This document shows positions 19,567-30,996 of a DNA stretch of 64,000 bases, in pieces. Both the position numbers and the translations under genes were made by a program. Position 1 is the first letter of the stretch, and every line of letters begins with the position of its first letter. The notes below the pieces were generated by a model. It searched no databases and was not told the origin of the DNA. It worked only from the letters and a program-made list of their open reading frames with translations. Source of the stretch: Ornithodoros turicata (lineage: Eukaryota; Arthropoda; Arachnida; Ixodida; Argasidae); contig NC_088210.1 of assembly GCF_037126465.1 (NCBI RefSeq), forward strand, positions 27,429,511-27,493,510. Direction: 5' to 3'.

Positions 19567-19620
19567 CCTGTTCAAATAAATCTTAGTTGCTCCTAACCGT
19601 TTTTCATGTTACGTGTGTGA

Positions 19621-22409
19621 TTCCCTCTTCGCGGGCTCCTTGACAGTGTTTCTCCTTTTTTTTTTCCTTTTCGACGCTGCCATCTTCTCTGTGAATCACA
19701 TGGAGCGGTTGCGCTTCAAGAATAACTGAGGAACCATATTCAGGAAAGTAATTTAAAATAATGTAATGCAATGTGCAAGTCATGTACCGTAGGTTGAAAG
19801 CCATCATCTTTATTTCCTTATGAGGGGTGAGGGGTCCCTTTTATTGATTAGTACCATGTCTCTATAGAAAGTCACTTGCCATATACTGTGCTTTTCGAAT
19901 TAAGCTATATGGTGGACAGATCGAAGGATACGGCAGCAGGCAAGTGGGCGTAGAATTATTTACTGTACGACCGACACAATTCAAGGATAAATTACACAAA
20001 TATTTAAATGAAATATCTTTTTCCTCTGATCTACATTTTCTTGTTATTCTGCCGTCATCGTGGTTGGCCCAACGTCATTTTGCAGGCTCGAATTACATGC
20101 AATCCAGAATCGCTCTTCCTATCGGACACAGGCAGAAAATTTCATCCCAAGCATATTTGCAAGGAAGAGTTTGTAACAGCCCCTATGAAGCAGCCGTGTT
20201 CATAACGTATATAGATACGTTACACCTATAGGGCGGTGGCCCCTAGTGTCTGGCAACAACGTTCTGGCAACCTGCGGGCACAGGGTGACAGAATGGCGAC
20301 ACACACTTTACTGACGTGAATCAGCTTTTGGAGCGTGGCCGACGGTGTAATCTAGGACAATGGATTGAACGCGCGCAGCGGTATGAAGTGAGAATATACT
20401 CCAATCGTGTCCTACTCTTGAAATGTAAATGACGTGCTTGGCGACCAAGCCTTCCAAGCACGGAAGTACTCGAGAAACACATTGCAAAATCGATTGGTAC
20501 ATGCACTGGTTGATACACAAGGATGATATGTGTATTTCCATTTATTTGCGGACAAGTATTAAAGAGAGACCTCAGACTGTATCGCTCCCGGCAAGAATAC
20601 AAGCACGGTACAGGTATTATTTGCAGGCGCACATGAAAATTATACTCCGGATAATGACGCAATAAAATTACAAAGAAACATAAGACAGAAACAAATACTT
20701 TACTAAAGGAATCAGAATAGAAGATGACAGGGCATAAACATCAGAAACGTCTGTGCAGATACTCTATGCAGTCCACGAGACGTTTGCTTGCAATCCCGTT
20801 GAACGGATTTACAGAAGGCGACACTTGTAAATGCCTACGTCTTAAATGCCTAAGTTCCTACGTCACTTCTCCTATTAAACTGTCAGCGATACGCCGCTCC
20901 TTGTGACAAACTTAGGCGGTCCTGTGCGCCATCCCCTACAGTGGAGTGTGACCAAAGCACTATTCCACTTCCTGAGAGGTTTCTATTTCTATTCTATTTC
21001 TGCTTCGCGCAGTGCGTTTTATTGGACAGTGCGTGACTTGGACCATGAAACATAGCACATTGCGCATCGTATAGCAGCACGAGCACGCGCTCTTATTGGA
21101 GCCGTACAATTCACAACTCACGAATAGAAACAGCATTGGCACCTCAGAAAGAGCTCTGTTGCTCTGAGCAAGTTCAACCTCTCCGTATTATTTTTAGTCC
21201 GTCCAACTCCAACTCCAGCTCTGTTGAGGTGTCTTTTGGGATACCAGATACCCTGGAGATGATTTGTCCACCGTAAGTGTAGCGCCTGTGCTTTCTGGTT
21301 CTAGGCCAGGAACTTCTCGTCCTCCGGCCCCGCGTGAATGACGGATTACTGCTGTCATCAGGCTTGGTAAACGATGCTACGTGTGATGGATACATCTGTG
21401 ACCATAGACGTGCCACAACCGTGTCAACAGTCCCGGGAACACAGCACTTATATTGATACGAAAGTCGCCATGGAGCACTTGAGACTGTGTCGCACACACA
21501 TACATGCTCAACGGGTTCCTACTCAACAGGTGCAGAAGGCTTATCTTCACTGGAGTAGGAAATTTCTATCCAGCCTCAGGGTACGAAAGATGACATCTGG
21601 CTTGAAGCACAAGCTAACCTCGTCGGGCCTGGCTGATGGCACACACGAAGGAAGACGTGCTTCGCGATTGATGACTAGTCGTCCAAAGGCAGTGATGTTC
21701 AACCAGTGCTGTTACACAATGGAACCAGCGGCGGGGTGTTGTCATATCCCTCCACTGTTGGCAGCAGTTACCGACGCAACGGTTCCAGTGAAGCAGTGTG
21801 TGAACGGGCATGTGTTGCGGGGGAAGACGAACGATGTGGCGCGCGATCTCAGCTGTGCACAAGTGCCACCCTATCGGATTAGTGTAGGTTGCCAACACTA
21901 TGTGCTAGGGTACATTTGTGACCATTGGGGTCTATCACGTCAACCAGCGCGAGTGTATGACCCCTATCACTATCCGAAGGCTATCTATCAAGTAGCTCCT
22001 ATACACTATCAGCTTCTGCCACACACACATCGCAGCTCAGCAATGCCCGGTCTCACACAAATGAGCACAGATAACTCCCTTTCTTACCATTAGATAACTT
22101 TTTCGGAAGCTTACGTTCCCGATACTATACTGTCATTGGGAAGGGTTGTAAGGGAAATACGTACACTCCTAAATTGTGTCTGGTGGCCAACACTTACATG
22201 CGGAGTTTCTCTGTGATGTCAGACAGTAAAGGGGCCCGTAATTGTACCTACCCTGTAACACAGTAACACCGTAGGTGCCCCTCGTACCGTTAAGTTATTC
22301 CCATGACCGGATGTTCCGGTGGGTTGAAGTCACGCCGCCGGCAAGCGTTTGGCTTTGACGGTGTGACACTGGGAAGGTAATGCCTGACTCCTTTTAGCAC
22401 TTTGTACAC
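19621..22409. other. No recognised gene; one long anonymous frame
   Basis: A 239-codon plus-strand frame at 21374-22093 is the longest here. It is rich in His, Cys and Tyr (CCYTMEP, CCHIPP, VGCQHY) but forms no known motif, and competing frames lie on the other strand. I do not recognise it. It could be chance or a decayed element. Nothing else is visible. Confidence 0.35.
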
Positions 22410-22424
22410 CAACAATATATGCTG

Positions 22425-22584
22425 GAAGGGAGTTGCCTCAGGACAGAAGTCGCCGATATTTCGAACAGAGACTGTTCTTCTGGGCCCAGAAGAAGAACAG
22501 TCTCTGTTCGAAATATCGGCGGCTTCTGTCCTGAGGCAACTCCCTTCCTACATTCTACCGGTTCGCTGGATTTCTACCCATCTA
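22425..22584. mobile_element. Palindromic hammerhead-like repeat with 15-bp duplication
   Basis: Arms of about 62 bp meet at GGGCCC (about 22480-22486): GAAGGGAGTTGCCTCAGGAC ... on the left and its inverse on the right, with one mismatch and a 3-base difference. The right arm continues into TACCGGTTCGCTGGATTTCT. CAACAATATATGCTG occurs exactly on both sides (22410-22424 and 22585-22599) as a 15-bp target duplication, which suggests target-primed reverse transcription rather than DNA transposition. Each arm has a GAACAG-TCT-CTGTTC stem followed by GAAATATC, preceded by CAGAAGA on the right arm, which is a degenerate hammerhead core (CUGANGA with U4 changed). Confidence 0.7.
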
Positions 22585-22599
22585 CAACAATATATGCTG

Positions 22600-23858
22600 C
22601 ACGTTGGACCTGGTTTCCTGAAGCCGAATATAGTCGATGATAGACATCGCTCTGTCTCTATATTCGAAAACAGGAGGCATGGAAGTAGCTGCTGCATGGG
22701 TTTAAAAGGGAACTATTAGCGGCGCATGAAGGTCCTGCAAGAGCCCCAAGAGGACGTGCCCAGCATCTCGAAAGAAGCGTAACGCACACGCGTCGCGGAG
22801 GCATACTCTACTCTCTGGGATGAATGAAACCGTGATCGCGTGTCTGGATCGCTGAATGGAATGCTGCTGTGGTTCGCGCTGGCCCTTCCGGGGGTTTTTG
22901 TCTCCGCAGGAGATAAGCGCCCTTCAATGAGCGCTCTTCAATGGCTGCCTCCGTGGGCTCGCTGCTCCGGATGCCCCAAACGGCGTGCATCCGGTGTCGG
23001 CAGTTTCGTACTCTCTCCAGGTGGTTCCATCTATCAATGGCCCGCTGAAACCAGCGGAGTCGCAAGACGCTGTCGAGGGACCTTGGTGGGGGGCTTACCT
23101 GGACGTCCCGCTGGGTCGGAGATTGAGGTTACATGCTGTGCCGTCGTGTGTCCCTGTCACCGCAAAAGGATACACCTGCTTTTCTTTCTCTCTCTTGCTG
23201 GATTCGCGTCGTCTGCTCACTCGACTGCGGACGCTGTGTCAAAGGTCGAGTCTCGGCATCAGCCATGGGTGAAGCTGCCGGCAACATGAGAGGAGGGTCC
23301 GTTTAAACTTGGAAGCTGAATATGGACCTTCCGAATAATAGCAGCAGGGAGTCGATGATTGCGATAGTCGTTATGTACAAGCGCCATTAGAGGATATTGC
23401 CTGTCTTCTCCGAGAATTCGCATTTGAGAGTGTGTCACTATACCTTGTCGATGGAGTTGGATTGGGAAGAAAACGATAAAGATGTCAGTCCGCATAGATC
23501 TGCAAAGGCTACTAGAGAATACAAGTACGACGAGCACATATTGTGTTCCTGGCAAAGAACGGCGTGTTCTCTCACGCTGGAACAAGGCTGAGTAACCCTC
23601 CTGGTGTGCTCACTATGTCCGAATTGGTCAACAATTTCGGTTTCTGCTTCCTGGAACTTCTTTACAGAACACTGCAGGCTGTTTCCGTCGACCAGGAATT
23701 CTGTAATCACGCGCATCTTTCAACCCATAATGTTTACGAATGTCCTCAAGTCACGTCAAGTCAAGTCAATCAATCTGCAATCCACATGCCGTCAACATAT
23801 TCGCATCCGGTGTGCCGCATGTGCACGGCAGTTCCGGGCCGAAACTACGACTTATAAC
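22600..23858. other. No gene seen
   Basis: Frames up to about 150 codons at 22840-23289 show no domain. Short AAGTC repeats (GTCAAGTCAAGTCAATC) lie at 23757-23771. Confidence 0.45.
23851..23858. repeat. 8-bp target duplication, left
   Basis: CTTATAAC, repeated exactly at 24289-24296 on the other side of the element. Confidence 0.8.
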
Positions 23859-24288
23859 TAGGGAGTGACTTTTTCGGGTTATTCGGGAAACCCGGGAATT
23901 CGGGTTAAACCCGATTTCCTCCCGAATTCCAGTCACTATGAAATTCTCAAGTGACGTTTCCACTGAAGACGAACAAAGGTCGTCACGTGTAACACGTGTG
24001 AGAATGGGTCACTTACTTTCCAAGCAATACACCCAGGTGTGTCAACACTGTCTATGCCTTCGGGGATTACCGCTGGAAGGTCACGATCTCGCAAAAACAA
24101 CAACAAAAGAACATGAAAGATAGATTAGGAAAGGACTTAATAGACAAGAGGAGAAATAAAAACACGCGATAACAACCGAATGCACACTTATCGCCCGATT
24201 TCTCCCCGCATTACAGATTTAAAAATAGCGCCCGATTTTTACCCCCCGAATCTGAGAAAGCCATTTAACCCGAAAAAGTCACTCCCTA
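23859..24288. mobile_element. hAT-like MITE
   Basis: 430 bp with 23-bp perfect terminal inverted repeats starting TAGGGAGTGACTTTTTCGGG, and an 8-bp duplication CTTATAAC on both sides. An 8-bp duplication with TAGGG-type ends is characteristic of the hAT superfamily. No transposase is encoded, so it would need one in trans. Confidence 0.85.
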
Positions 24289-24296
24289 CTTATAAC

Positions 24297-27200
24297 ACAT
24301 TCCTACAGTCTATCGACCAATTGATGGTGACGGCCATCGCTTACCACCGCTCTCGTAAAGAAGCATCCCTTCTCCACCGCCTACGACGGCTCAGTGTTGC
24401 CCGTACACACTCACTTCTCTTGAAAATGGGTCGGCTAAATTGTCTGTGTCGAGGTAGCTGACATCCCACACCAACTCTTGTATTGTCAGCAGCACCTTCC
24501 CCATAGGAACACCTTCCGTTGCAGTCTATACTCCAGATTGGCTGTAACGACTTTTCTTTGGCTGCTCTCCTTGGCCCCGTCCTGCACCCCAACCAGTGGG
24601 CTGTCACTGTCGCTCTCCTCAGTTTCCTCAGAGCCTCAGGACTCATGAACTGCATGTCACGTTGATGTAGTGTCTCTGTCTTCTTTCTCTCTTTCTTTCT
24701 TTCCTTATTTTCCGTTTTATTTTCTGTTTTTCGTCTTTTTTTTTTCTTTCACCTTTTTTTGGTGGAATAGCAAGCCGACTCTTTGCCTGGCTAACCTTTC
24801 CTTTGTTTGATTCTGAATAAATATATCCCCTACCCAATCTGCAAAACGCGAATGTTTGCTACAGGGCAGAACAACGTTCTAAACATACTTTTGTCACATA
24901 ACGGTTGTGTGATGTCACCTAAATTTTCTTTAGAACGGCGAGAAACACTGGGTCGGATTGGACGGCATATTGGATTATTTGAAAGTGACAACTCAGCGTC
25001 ACCGGTCGATTGTCAGTCCAAACGGGTGAAAACAGTACAGGTGCCCAACTGCGAGTCTCAGCGCCATGACTTGCGTCTGGCTACGCCCCTGTCTTCGTGT
25101 GTCCCTCTTTGTTTCTCACAAGGTGAATCCTCGGCAAGATGCGGTGGGCTCGCCCTGACGAGACCTCCTGCTAAGTTTTGGCCTTCGGAAGCGCCTTTGA
25201 TTACCGGGTGTTATTACAGAGCTGACCATCCGGGCGGGTGTTGATGCTAAAGGAAACAGTGAAAATCTGTCGCTCTGTAAGATTGGAATTGACTCGCTGG
25301 TGCGTTGATACATCAGTTTGAAGATGGGTGGGTGTCAACTTGTAAGTGGCAGCTCTCCGTTGGGTTGGCGTCACTGGCAACGTCAGCCACGTTAAAAAAA
25401 AACAAACAAAGGCAGAAATGTTGGCTGTGTCGTTTTGATGGTTCCTGATGAGCAAGATAATAGGCTTGGCTTGACTTGACTTGGCTCTCGTGGCTTGATT
25501 GTTAGGGAAGAGCCGGGTGATATATTGAATCAGCGTGGTACCACCTTGGAGCCACGTGAGCAATAGGTATTGATAATGCTGATTGCACGTCGACGAGGAA
25601 ACACAAACATGAGTATAGCACCTCGACTATATGTGACAGGCAAAACAGCTTGTACATTGCACAGAATATATAAACCAACTTGTGGTTATCCTGGTGTTTT
25701 CAAGGGAAAACATGCAACACCGTCAGCTCTGGAATCTTGATGTGGTCCAGTAAAACCCGCATGCTGGAGCCAATTATAAGGCAATTTTTACGTATCTATT
25801 ACGTATTTTTACGTATGATATGATATGGTATGGTATGGTATGGTATACGTATGACATTTATTGCACACGCCTTCATGGCCGTGGCTGTGCACACGTAGGT
25901 TCGTATGAATCCTTAGAATAATGTCCCAGTCCGTCGAATACTGGGATATTTCACATACCCAGGACAGAGAAGCTGTCCTCGCGTGACACTCCACGACACA
26001 GTTTTCCACCTTCGATTCCCATGGTCAGTGGCTGGTGCTATACATTTCAGTCGGCTACTGTGTTTCGTATAGTGGATTGTTGCTTGTATGCCCAGTATTC
26101 CTTTCTCTCTCTCTCTCTCTCTCTCTGTACATACTTTCGAGATAAGCGTATACAAAACATCAGGCACATCAGCTCTCACTGAAGAGAGCATGCAGAGACC
26201 CCTTGACACACAGAGACTCAAAGTTGTTTAAAGGCCCCCTAACTCACAAGCAAACGGGTGCTGCAAGCCCGCGAACATGGCGAATCGAATTCACCGTCCA
26301 GCGAGGTTCAAGTTACTGCGCCGTATCGCCGCCGTAATATAGGGTCGGACAGCTACCATCAGTCGATAGGGTGCGCCATCGCAGCACCTTCGCTGGGGCT
26401 ACCTTATTTATTGTGCCCGTTACGCATAGCCACATTCTTTACTGCCTCATTCGTTTGAATCAAAGTAACGCTCTTGACCCCGCGCGCGATTCTGCATTCG
26501 TTTCTTTCGCCTGTTCTGTAACTCGTGAAACAATATGTCGACTTCCGGCTGGGCGGAAAACGCAAAAATATTATTTTCGGCGCCACGTATCTTTCTTTCT
26601 TTTTTTTTTTTTTTTTTTTGTTTTCAGGAAGCCATAAACCTTAGGGTTGTGAAGAGAAGAGACCATTTTGGAACGACACGAAACAAAAGGGGGTAGCAGA
26701 CGACGCTGTACGGTAACAATCCGTACGGTAATGGAAAGTTATGCGTCCTTGTGAAAGGACAGTGGGCCGTAAATTCTTACATAATTTTCGGGCCCCTCGG
26801 TTATGAGAGGGAGCCTGGTTGTGGGATGTTGCGATGCTTCGTTGTAAAGTTATGAGGACGCTCAACACGTTCTTGCGATCCTGTAAGTAATGTGGCATCG
26901 TGGAAATGCGGGAAACGAATTTGTAAGACGGCAATAGATCTTCATTATGGCGTTCAGTTCAGCATGTCGCATCACTGCGGTCACCTTGCCATTCCAGGTC
27001 AAAGTGAATCTTCGAAGGAGGCATACCTCTTTCGTAGAATACTGCAAGGGTCGTGGCTTTGTGGAAAAAATCTGATGCGAAACGCAGGGCGTCGCACTGC
27101 GCATTTTGCGGACAATTGGATTGAGTTGAACTGGACAAGCTACCGATGGAAACACGGCCTCACACACTCTAGGAACGTCGCCGGAATCTGGAAGGACGTC

Positions 27201-28796
27201 CTGGAAATAGTACGTGTACTTCCGGCGAAGAGTTGCCACTGCTCACCTTTGTGTTTCTCAACATGCTTTGAAAAATTGCCATTCCAACATCCGAAATTGA
27301 GCATTTGATTTTCGCGCCCCGTGAAGCAGCAAAAAAATATTTAAAATGCAACTCCCTTTATGGAACAAGAAGCGCGAACTCAAAGACGCCTTCTAGGATT
27401 CATGTCTCTACCATAGCTTCGGAAACAGAAACGTTGGTTCTCGGAGCGCGCATGTAGTGGTAAGAGTTCTCCTCGCTGTACCCCATCTGTGTGCTTAATC
27501 CAGATCAAACGACAATTGATGAAGATGATAATGATGATTCAGGTGTCGCGGTGACAACTTTCCGGATCCAGATCATCACTCCGATCCAATCCTGATCATA
27601 CCCCTAACCTCCTTTCTAGTTTTCGTAAGATCGTCAGCTTTTTTTTTTTCTTTCTTTTTCCTTGTCGTTTCATGCGAACGGATCTTCATGATGAGAGATG
27701 AAATTAAATAAATTGCTATCTTGTTCAATCGGATCTTCGCAATTTTCTCGTCTCTACAGACGTAAAACAGTAACGCGGACTCTCTGCCTGTAGCTGCAAG
27801 AGGCGGCACAGCGTTATGGGCAGTAAAAAGAACGGAACGCAGCATGCATCGCCACTGGAGAACAGACGTTCGGGAGCGAACGGGGTCTTTTACGTAAACT
27901 TTATGCGCGATGCGGCGTCTACGGGTCTGCAACTCGAAGAGGATGTCAAGTCACATGCCACTCCACTCTTGACTCTCCTCAACTGTCCGCTTTGCGGGGA
28001 TGATGAAAAAGCAAAGAAAACGTGATGTGAGCTTTTCTTTATTCTCTTTCTCTCGTTTGTCCTCTTCTCGGCATTGCGGTTGTGAGGTGAGCCCGCTTTC
28101 GGTGCGATAGAAGGTGGTGGAATGCGTCGGCGGCGGCTCTGGGGGTTCCCAACGTGTCGTCTAGATGGCGCCAGCATCACGGCGCTCGGTGTCTGCCGTT
28201 TGGCAGAATTGGACTGATTTATCGTCTGCCGGCTGGATGTGTTTATAGTGGAAAGGCTTCGTGGAATTTAGGGGTTGTGGAAACACTGAGTTGTAGTCTC
28301 CCTCTTTGTAATCTGGGTCGGAGAAAGGAACGCGCAGTCACCCTGGCGGAAGTGTTGCTGGGCTGCCAACAATGTTGTGTATGCAGTGATACCTAGAATT
28401 GTTTCTCCTCTGCCATGTGTCTTTCGTGATTTCAAGTGGGTCATCTGTTGCGAAGCTATTGTTAGAGCTGGTTCTGTGTTAAGTATTCCACGCTGCATGC
28501 ACGATGCATTCGATACGAAGTTATGACACGCGGTATTACCTTTTCAGATAGTGATTGATTAGCGATTTATGTACTGATATTGACGCATGGTGCGTCTCCA
28601 TCTTGATGTCTGAAATGTAATTTATTCTGCAGTGTGCGAACGAGTCGCACAGTGCTGTCTCATGCGGCTAGCTTCACCGCATGTTGCGTTACAATGCAGA
28701 GGAGGTAGCTTTACAGGCCATTGAGAATGTTCTCACATGAACGCACACACGTTTTCTGTTCATTTTGCTGCAACTTACCGCCTTGCGCATGGCAGC
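24297..28796. other. No gene seen; simple repeats
   Basis: A pyrimidine-rich run lies at 24676-24760, TATGG/GATAT repeats at 25806-25850, (CT)n at 26101-26126, poly-T near 26599-26620, and GAT-rich DNA near 27520-27540. Frames up to 145 codons (24807-25244) have no recognisable domain. Confidence 0.5.
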
Positions 28797-28943
28797 TGTA
28801 ATAACTGTTTACCGTACGTTATCAGCGTAGCTGCCTGGAAGAAGCCCGGAATGCCGTTCGGCTTTTTATACATTGTGAGCGTAGCCCGTACAACAGTGTT
28901 TTAGGCCGTATCAGCCCGCTGCGTATCAGCGCATACCAATACA
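28797..28943 (-). repeat. 3' LTR of deleted Gypsy
   Basis: 147 bp, TGTAAT...ATACA on the plus strand. It matches the other LTR in blocks such as TACCGTACGTTATCAGCGTA and CGGCTTTTTATACATTGTG, with several indels, indicating an old insertion. Confidence 0.85.
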
Positions 28944-28961
28944 TCTCCCTTCCCCCTTTTT
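28944..28961 (-). promoter_or_regulatory. Polypurine tract
   Basis: On the minus strand AAAAGGGGGAAGGGAGA directly precedes the 3' LTR, the expected place for the plus-strand primer. Confidence 0.8.
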
Positions 28962-29045
28962 GTTTCAAAAAAGTCTAAGTATATATACGAATTACAAATT
29001 AACGCAGTTCATAACGTGAACAAAGTACATACAGGTAACCTAACG

Positions 29046-29664
29046 TTAAAAGTTCGCTTCATCACATGCAAGTGTATGCAAGTCGATCCGGTGTCCGTCT
29101 TGTCCTTGTCGACCGTCAGAGCTGTGGCGCTTGAGAAGTAGAACGTCCGAGGTGCTCTTCGTCTTCGATGTTGTCTTTGAGTCCTGTTGGTGGTCTGTCG
29201 TAGGAAGCGTGGAGAGAGCTTTGAGTGCCTTGGGTTTACGGTTACGGCGCATCTCACGATCATCTTCGGAGACGACCGGGTAGGATGTTGGTGCTACGCA
29301 GATTAGAACCCTCGCTTTAGTGACCCACAGGAAGAGTCTCGTAGAACTCGCACCACATCTCCCTTTGCTAGTGGCAGGAGCGGAGAACCCTTTTGCTCCT
29401 GGTTCTTGACATGGACTTGGCGATCTCCACTGTAGTCGGGTAGGCGTGACCCATCAATATCTCAATCGAAGATTGTCAGTCTTCAAGGAGAGCCGACCTA
29501 TAATTTAGCAGTCCTAGAAAGAAACTTTTATTGAGATGAGATTTCTTAAGAATGCGTTTCACTAGTTGCACGCCCCTTTTCAGCCAACACATTGGCTCTA
29601 TTGTTCCACCCATAAATGAGTTTTTGGAGTAGCCAGCCCTGACTGGGTCGGGACTAACCACCAT
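29046..29664 (-). pseudogene. Gypsy integrase C-terminal remnant
   Basis: Translated pieces in more than one minus-strand frame resemble the end of Gypsy integrase: VQLVKRILKKS and FLGLLNYRSALLED (post-catalytic helices, 29476-29664), then a LAKGDVVRVLRDSS segment near 29340-29400, and VSEDDREMRRNRK-like residues near 29240 typical of the C-terminal barrel. Frameshifts and stops separate them. The catalytic D,D,E part is gone. Confidence 0.7.
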
Positions 29665-30019
29665 ATTTTTATTTCATATTAAAATCCAATCCAAGGGCTA
29701 TACGTTTGAAGAAAGTCACTTTTTCGCAAAGTCTTCAAATTCCTTACGTCATTATCATTAGAGAGTTCTAGTACATCGTACGCGAAGGCGGTAGCGTACG
29801 ATGTACTAAACCTCTTATCTTTGTATGCAACTTTGTTGTCCCTAAGTGAGCTATCTTACGGAACAACGATAAGGGCAAGAGATTAGCTTCCTTGCCGGCC
29901 CTGTGTCGACCTTCATTCTCATCTACTTTTCCGATACGGACGCCGTTATCATCCATTCCTCGCTACTGTTGCAGTTTGCTTCCGAGCTGCACCTTCCATG
30001 CACACGCCTGCTGCTACCT
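29665..30019. other. Deletion zone inside Gypsy, with hairpin
   Basis: This is what replaces protease to integrase core. It contains a perfect 14-bp inverted repeat, AGTACATCGTACGC at 29770-29783 with its inverse 10 bases on, possibly a small inserted element. Confidence 0.5.
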
Positions 30020-30709
30020 TGACCTTTCAACACACTGCAAAATGGTTAGTTTTCCTGCAATTTCGGCACATTTTCCCCATACGGTGGGCCCTTTTCTTTC
30101 TCGTGCTACCTATTGCACTTGCCTTCTGCATAAAAAGAGGCTCTATAGTTCTTGTGGGATTACCCCGTGTCTTACAGTTTTGTTCTGTTAACTCGAAAGC
30201 CTTACACAACTGGACTGCGTTTCCAACGAAATAACGTAATTTTCTTCACGTAATAGTCTTTCACGTAGGCTCTTTTCAACGACACAGTACACTATCTAGT
30301 CTCGAATAAAGGAGCTTGCTAAACGTTGAAAAATTGCAAGTTTGTGCCTTAATCTGAATGTCTCGGTAGAAAAACTCGAAACGTACTCGCCTTCAGCTTG
30401 CATCCTTGACTCGAAAATGTAGCACTGATACGTCTCATTGCACTTCGGTGTGCAGTATTCCCCAAATTTCTTCGCCAGGACGTCGTAGTTACCTCTGTAC
30501 TCGTTGGACGACGTAAAGGTATTGTAGACTTCGACGGCTTCCGGCAGGCGACGTGCAGGAGTATTACAGCTTTTCCGCTGTCCTGTAGGCCTGCCAGTCT
30601 CGGTTGCTTCCAGGTACAGCTCCAGTCTTTGCTTGAAGGTTGCCAGAAAGCACCAGCCCGTCAGGCGGCCGGAGAGTACCCATGCTGCAACAAATCCCTC
30701 TTCTGACAC
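30020..30709 (-). pseudogene. Gypsy gag remnant
   Basis: Starting just after the primer site, the minus strand encodes recognisable gag pieces: an N-terminal LRPPDGLVLSGN block in one frame, then FKQRLELYLEATETGRPTGQ, a YNTFTSS/YDVLAKKFGEYC region (30296-30709), and KAFELTEQNCKT with a zinc-knuckle remnant CRNCRKTNHFAVC (30027-30209) in shifted frames. Several frameshifts and a stop inside the knuckle make it non-functional. The apparent start of the longest frame is GTG, not ATG. Confidence 0.75.
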
Positions 30710-30711
30710 CG
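30692..30711 (-). promoter_or_regulatory. Primer-binding site (tRNA-Leu type)
   Basis: Minus strand reads CGGTGTCAGAAGAGGGATTT next to the 5' LTR. This matches the complement of a tRNA-Leu 3' end (TGGTGTCAGAAGTGGGAT) with two differences. It is the same primer class as the element at 9161. Confidence 0.75.
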
Positions 30712-30867
30712 TGTAATAACCGCTACCGTACGTTATCAGCGTAGCTGCCTGGAATGCCTCGTTCGTTTATTGTTCGGCTTTTTATACATTGTGGGCGTAG
30801 CCCGTACTACAACAGTGTTGTAGACTGCTTATCAGTAGCCCGCTGCGTATCAGCGTATACTGATACA
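30712..30867 (-). repeat. 5' LTR of deleted Gypsy
   Basis: 156 bp, TGTAATAACC...TGATACA on the plus strand. Differs from its partner by substitutions and several indels. Confidence 0.85.
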
Positions 30868-30996
30868 GCAGCTACTTGTGCTTTATAAAAAAAAGATCAC
30901 CTGCTGATCGATCTCTCGTAGCTCCGCAAGGCAAGTTTCGTTTCTTTCGATTCAAGTCAGCCTAAAATGTTAGGAAGTTTTCACGAACGTCACCTA

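Larger units (their letters stand above)
19394..19620. mobile_element. Palindrome of two hammerhead-bearing ends (Penelope-like)
   Basis: Two arms of about 105 bp (19394-19498 and about 19514-19620) are inverted, almost identical copies around a spacer of about 15 bp. Each arm, read toward its outer end, contains TGTGTAACCTGAAGAAGTGC, AGTCTCTTGCACGAAAGTTC, CTGTTCAAATAAATCTTAGT, TGCTCCTAACC and CATGTTACGTG. The CTGAAGA, stem, GAAA layout is that of a hammerhead ribozyme core, a hallmark of Penelope-like element terminal repeats. No reverse transcriptase is present, so this is a remnant or a non-autonomous derivative. Confidence 0.6.
28797..30867 (-). mobile_element. Internally deleted Gypsy element
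   Basis: Two related LTRs (28797-28943 and 30712-30867) in the same orientation bound 1.77 kb. GCAGC flanks both ends (28792-28796 and 30868-30872), a 5-bp target duplication. On the minus strand the order is 5' LTR, tRNA-Leu-type primer site, broken gag, unassigned DNA, the end of integrase, polypurine tract, 3' LTR. Protease, reverse transcriptase and RNase H are missing, so this copy is non-autonomous and dead for coding. It is a different family from the element at 9161: the LTRs are half as long and unrelated. Confidence 0.88.
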
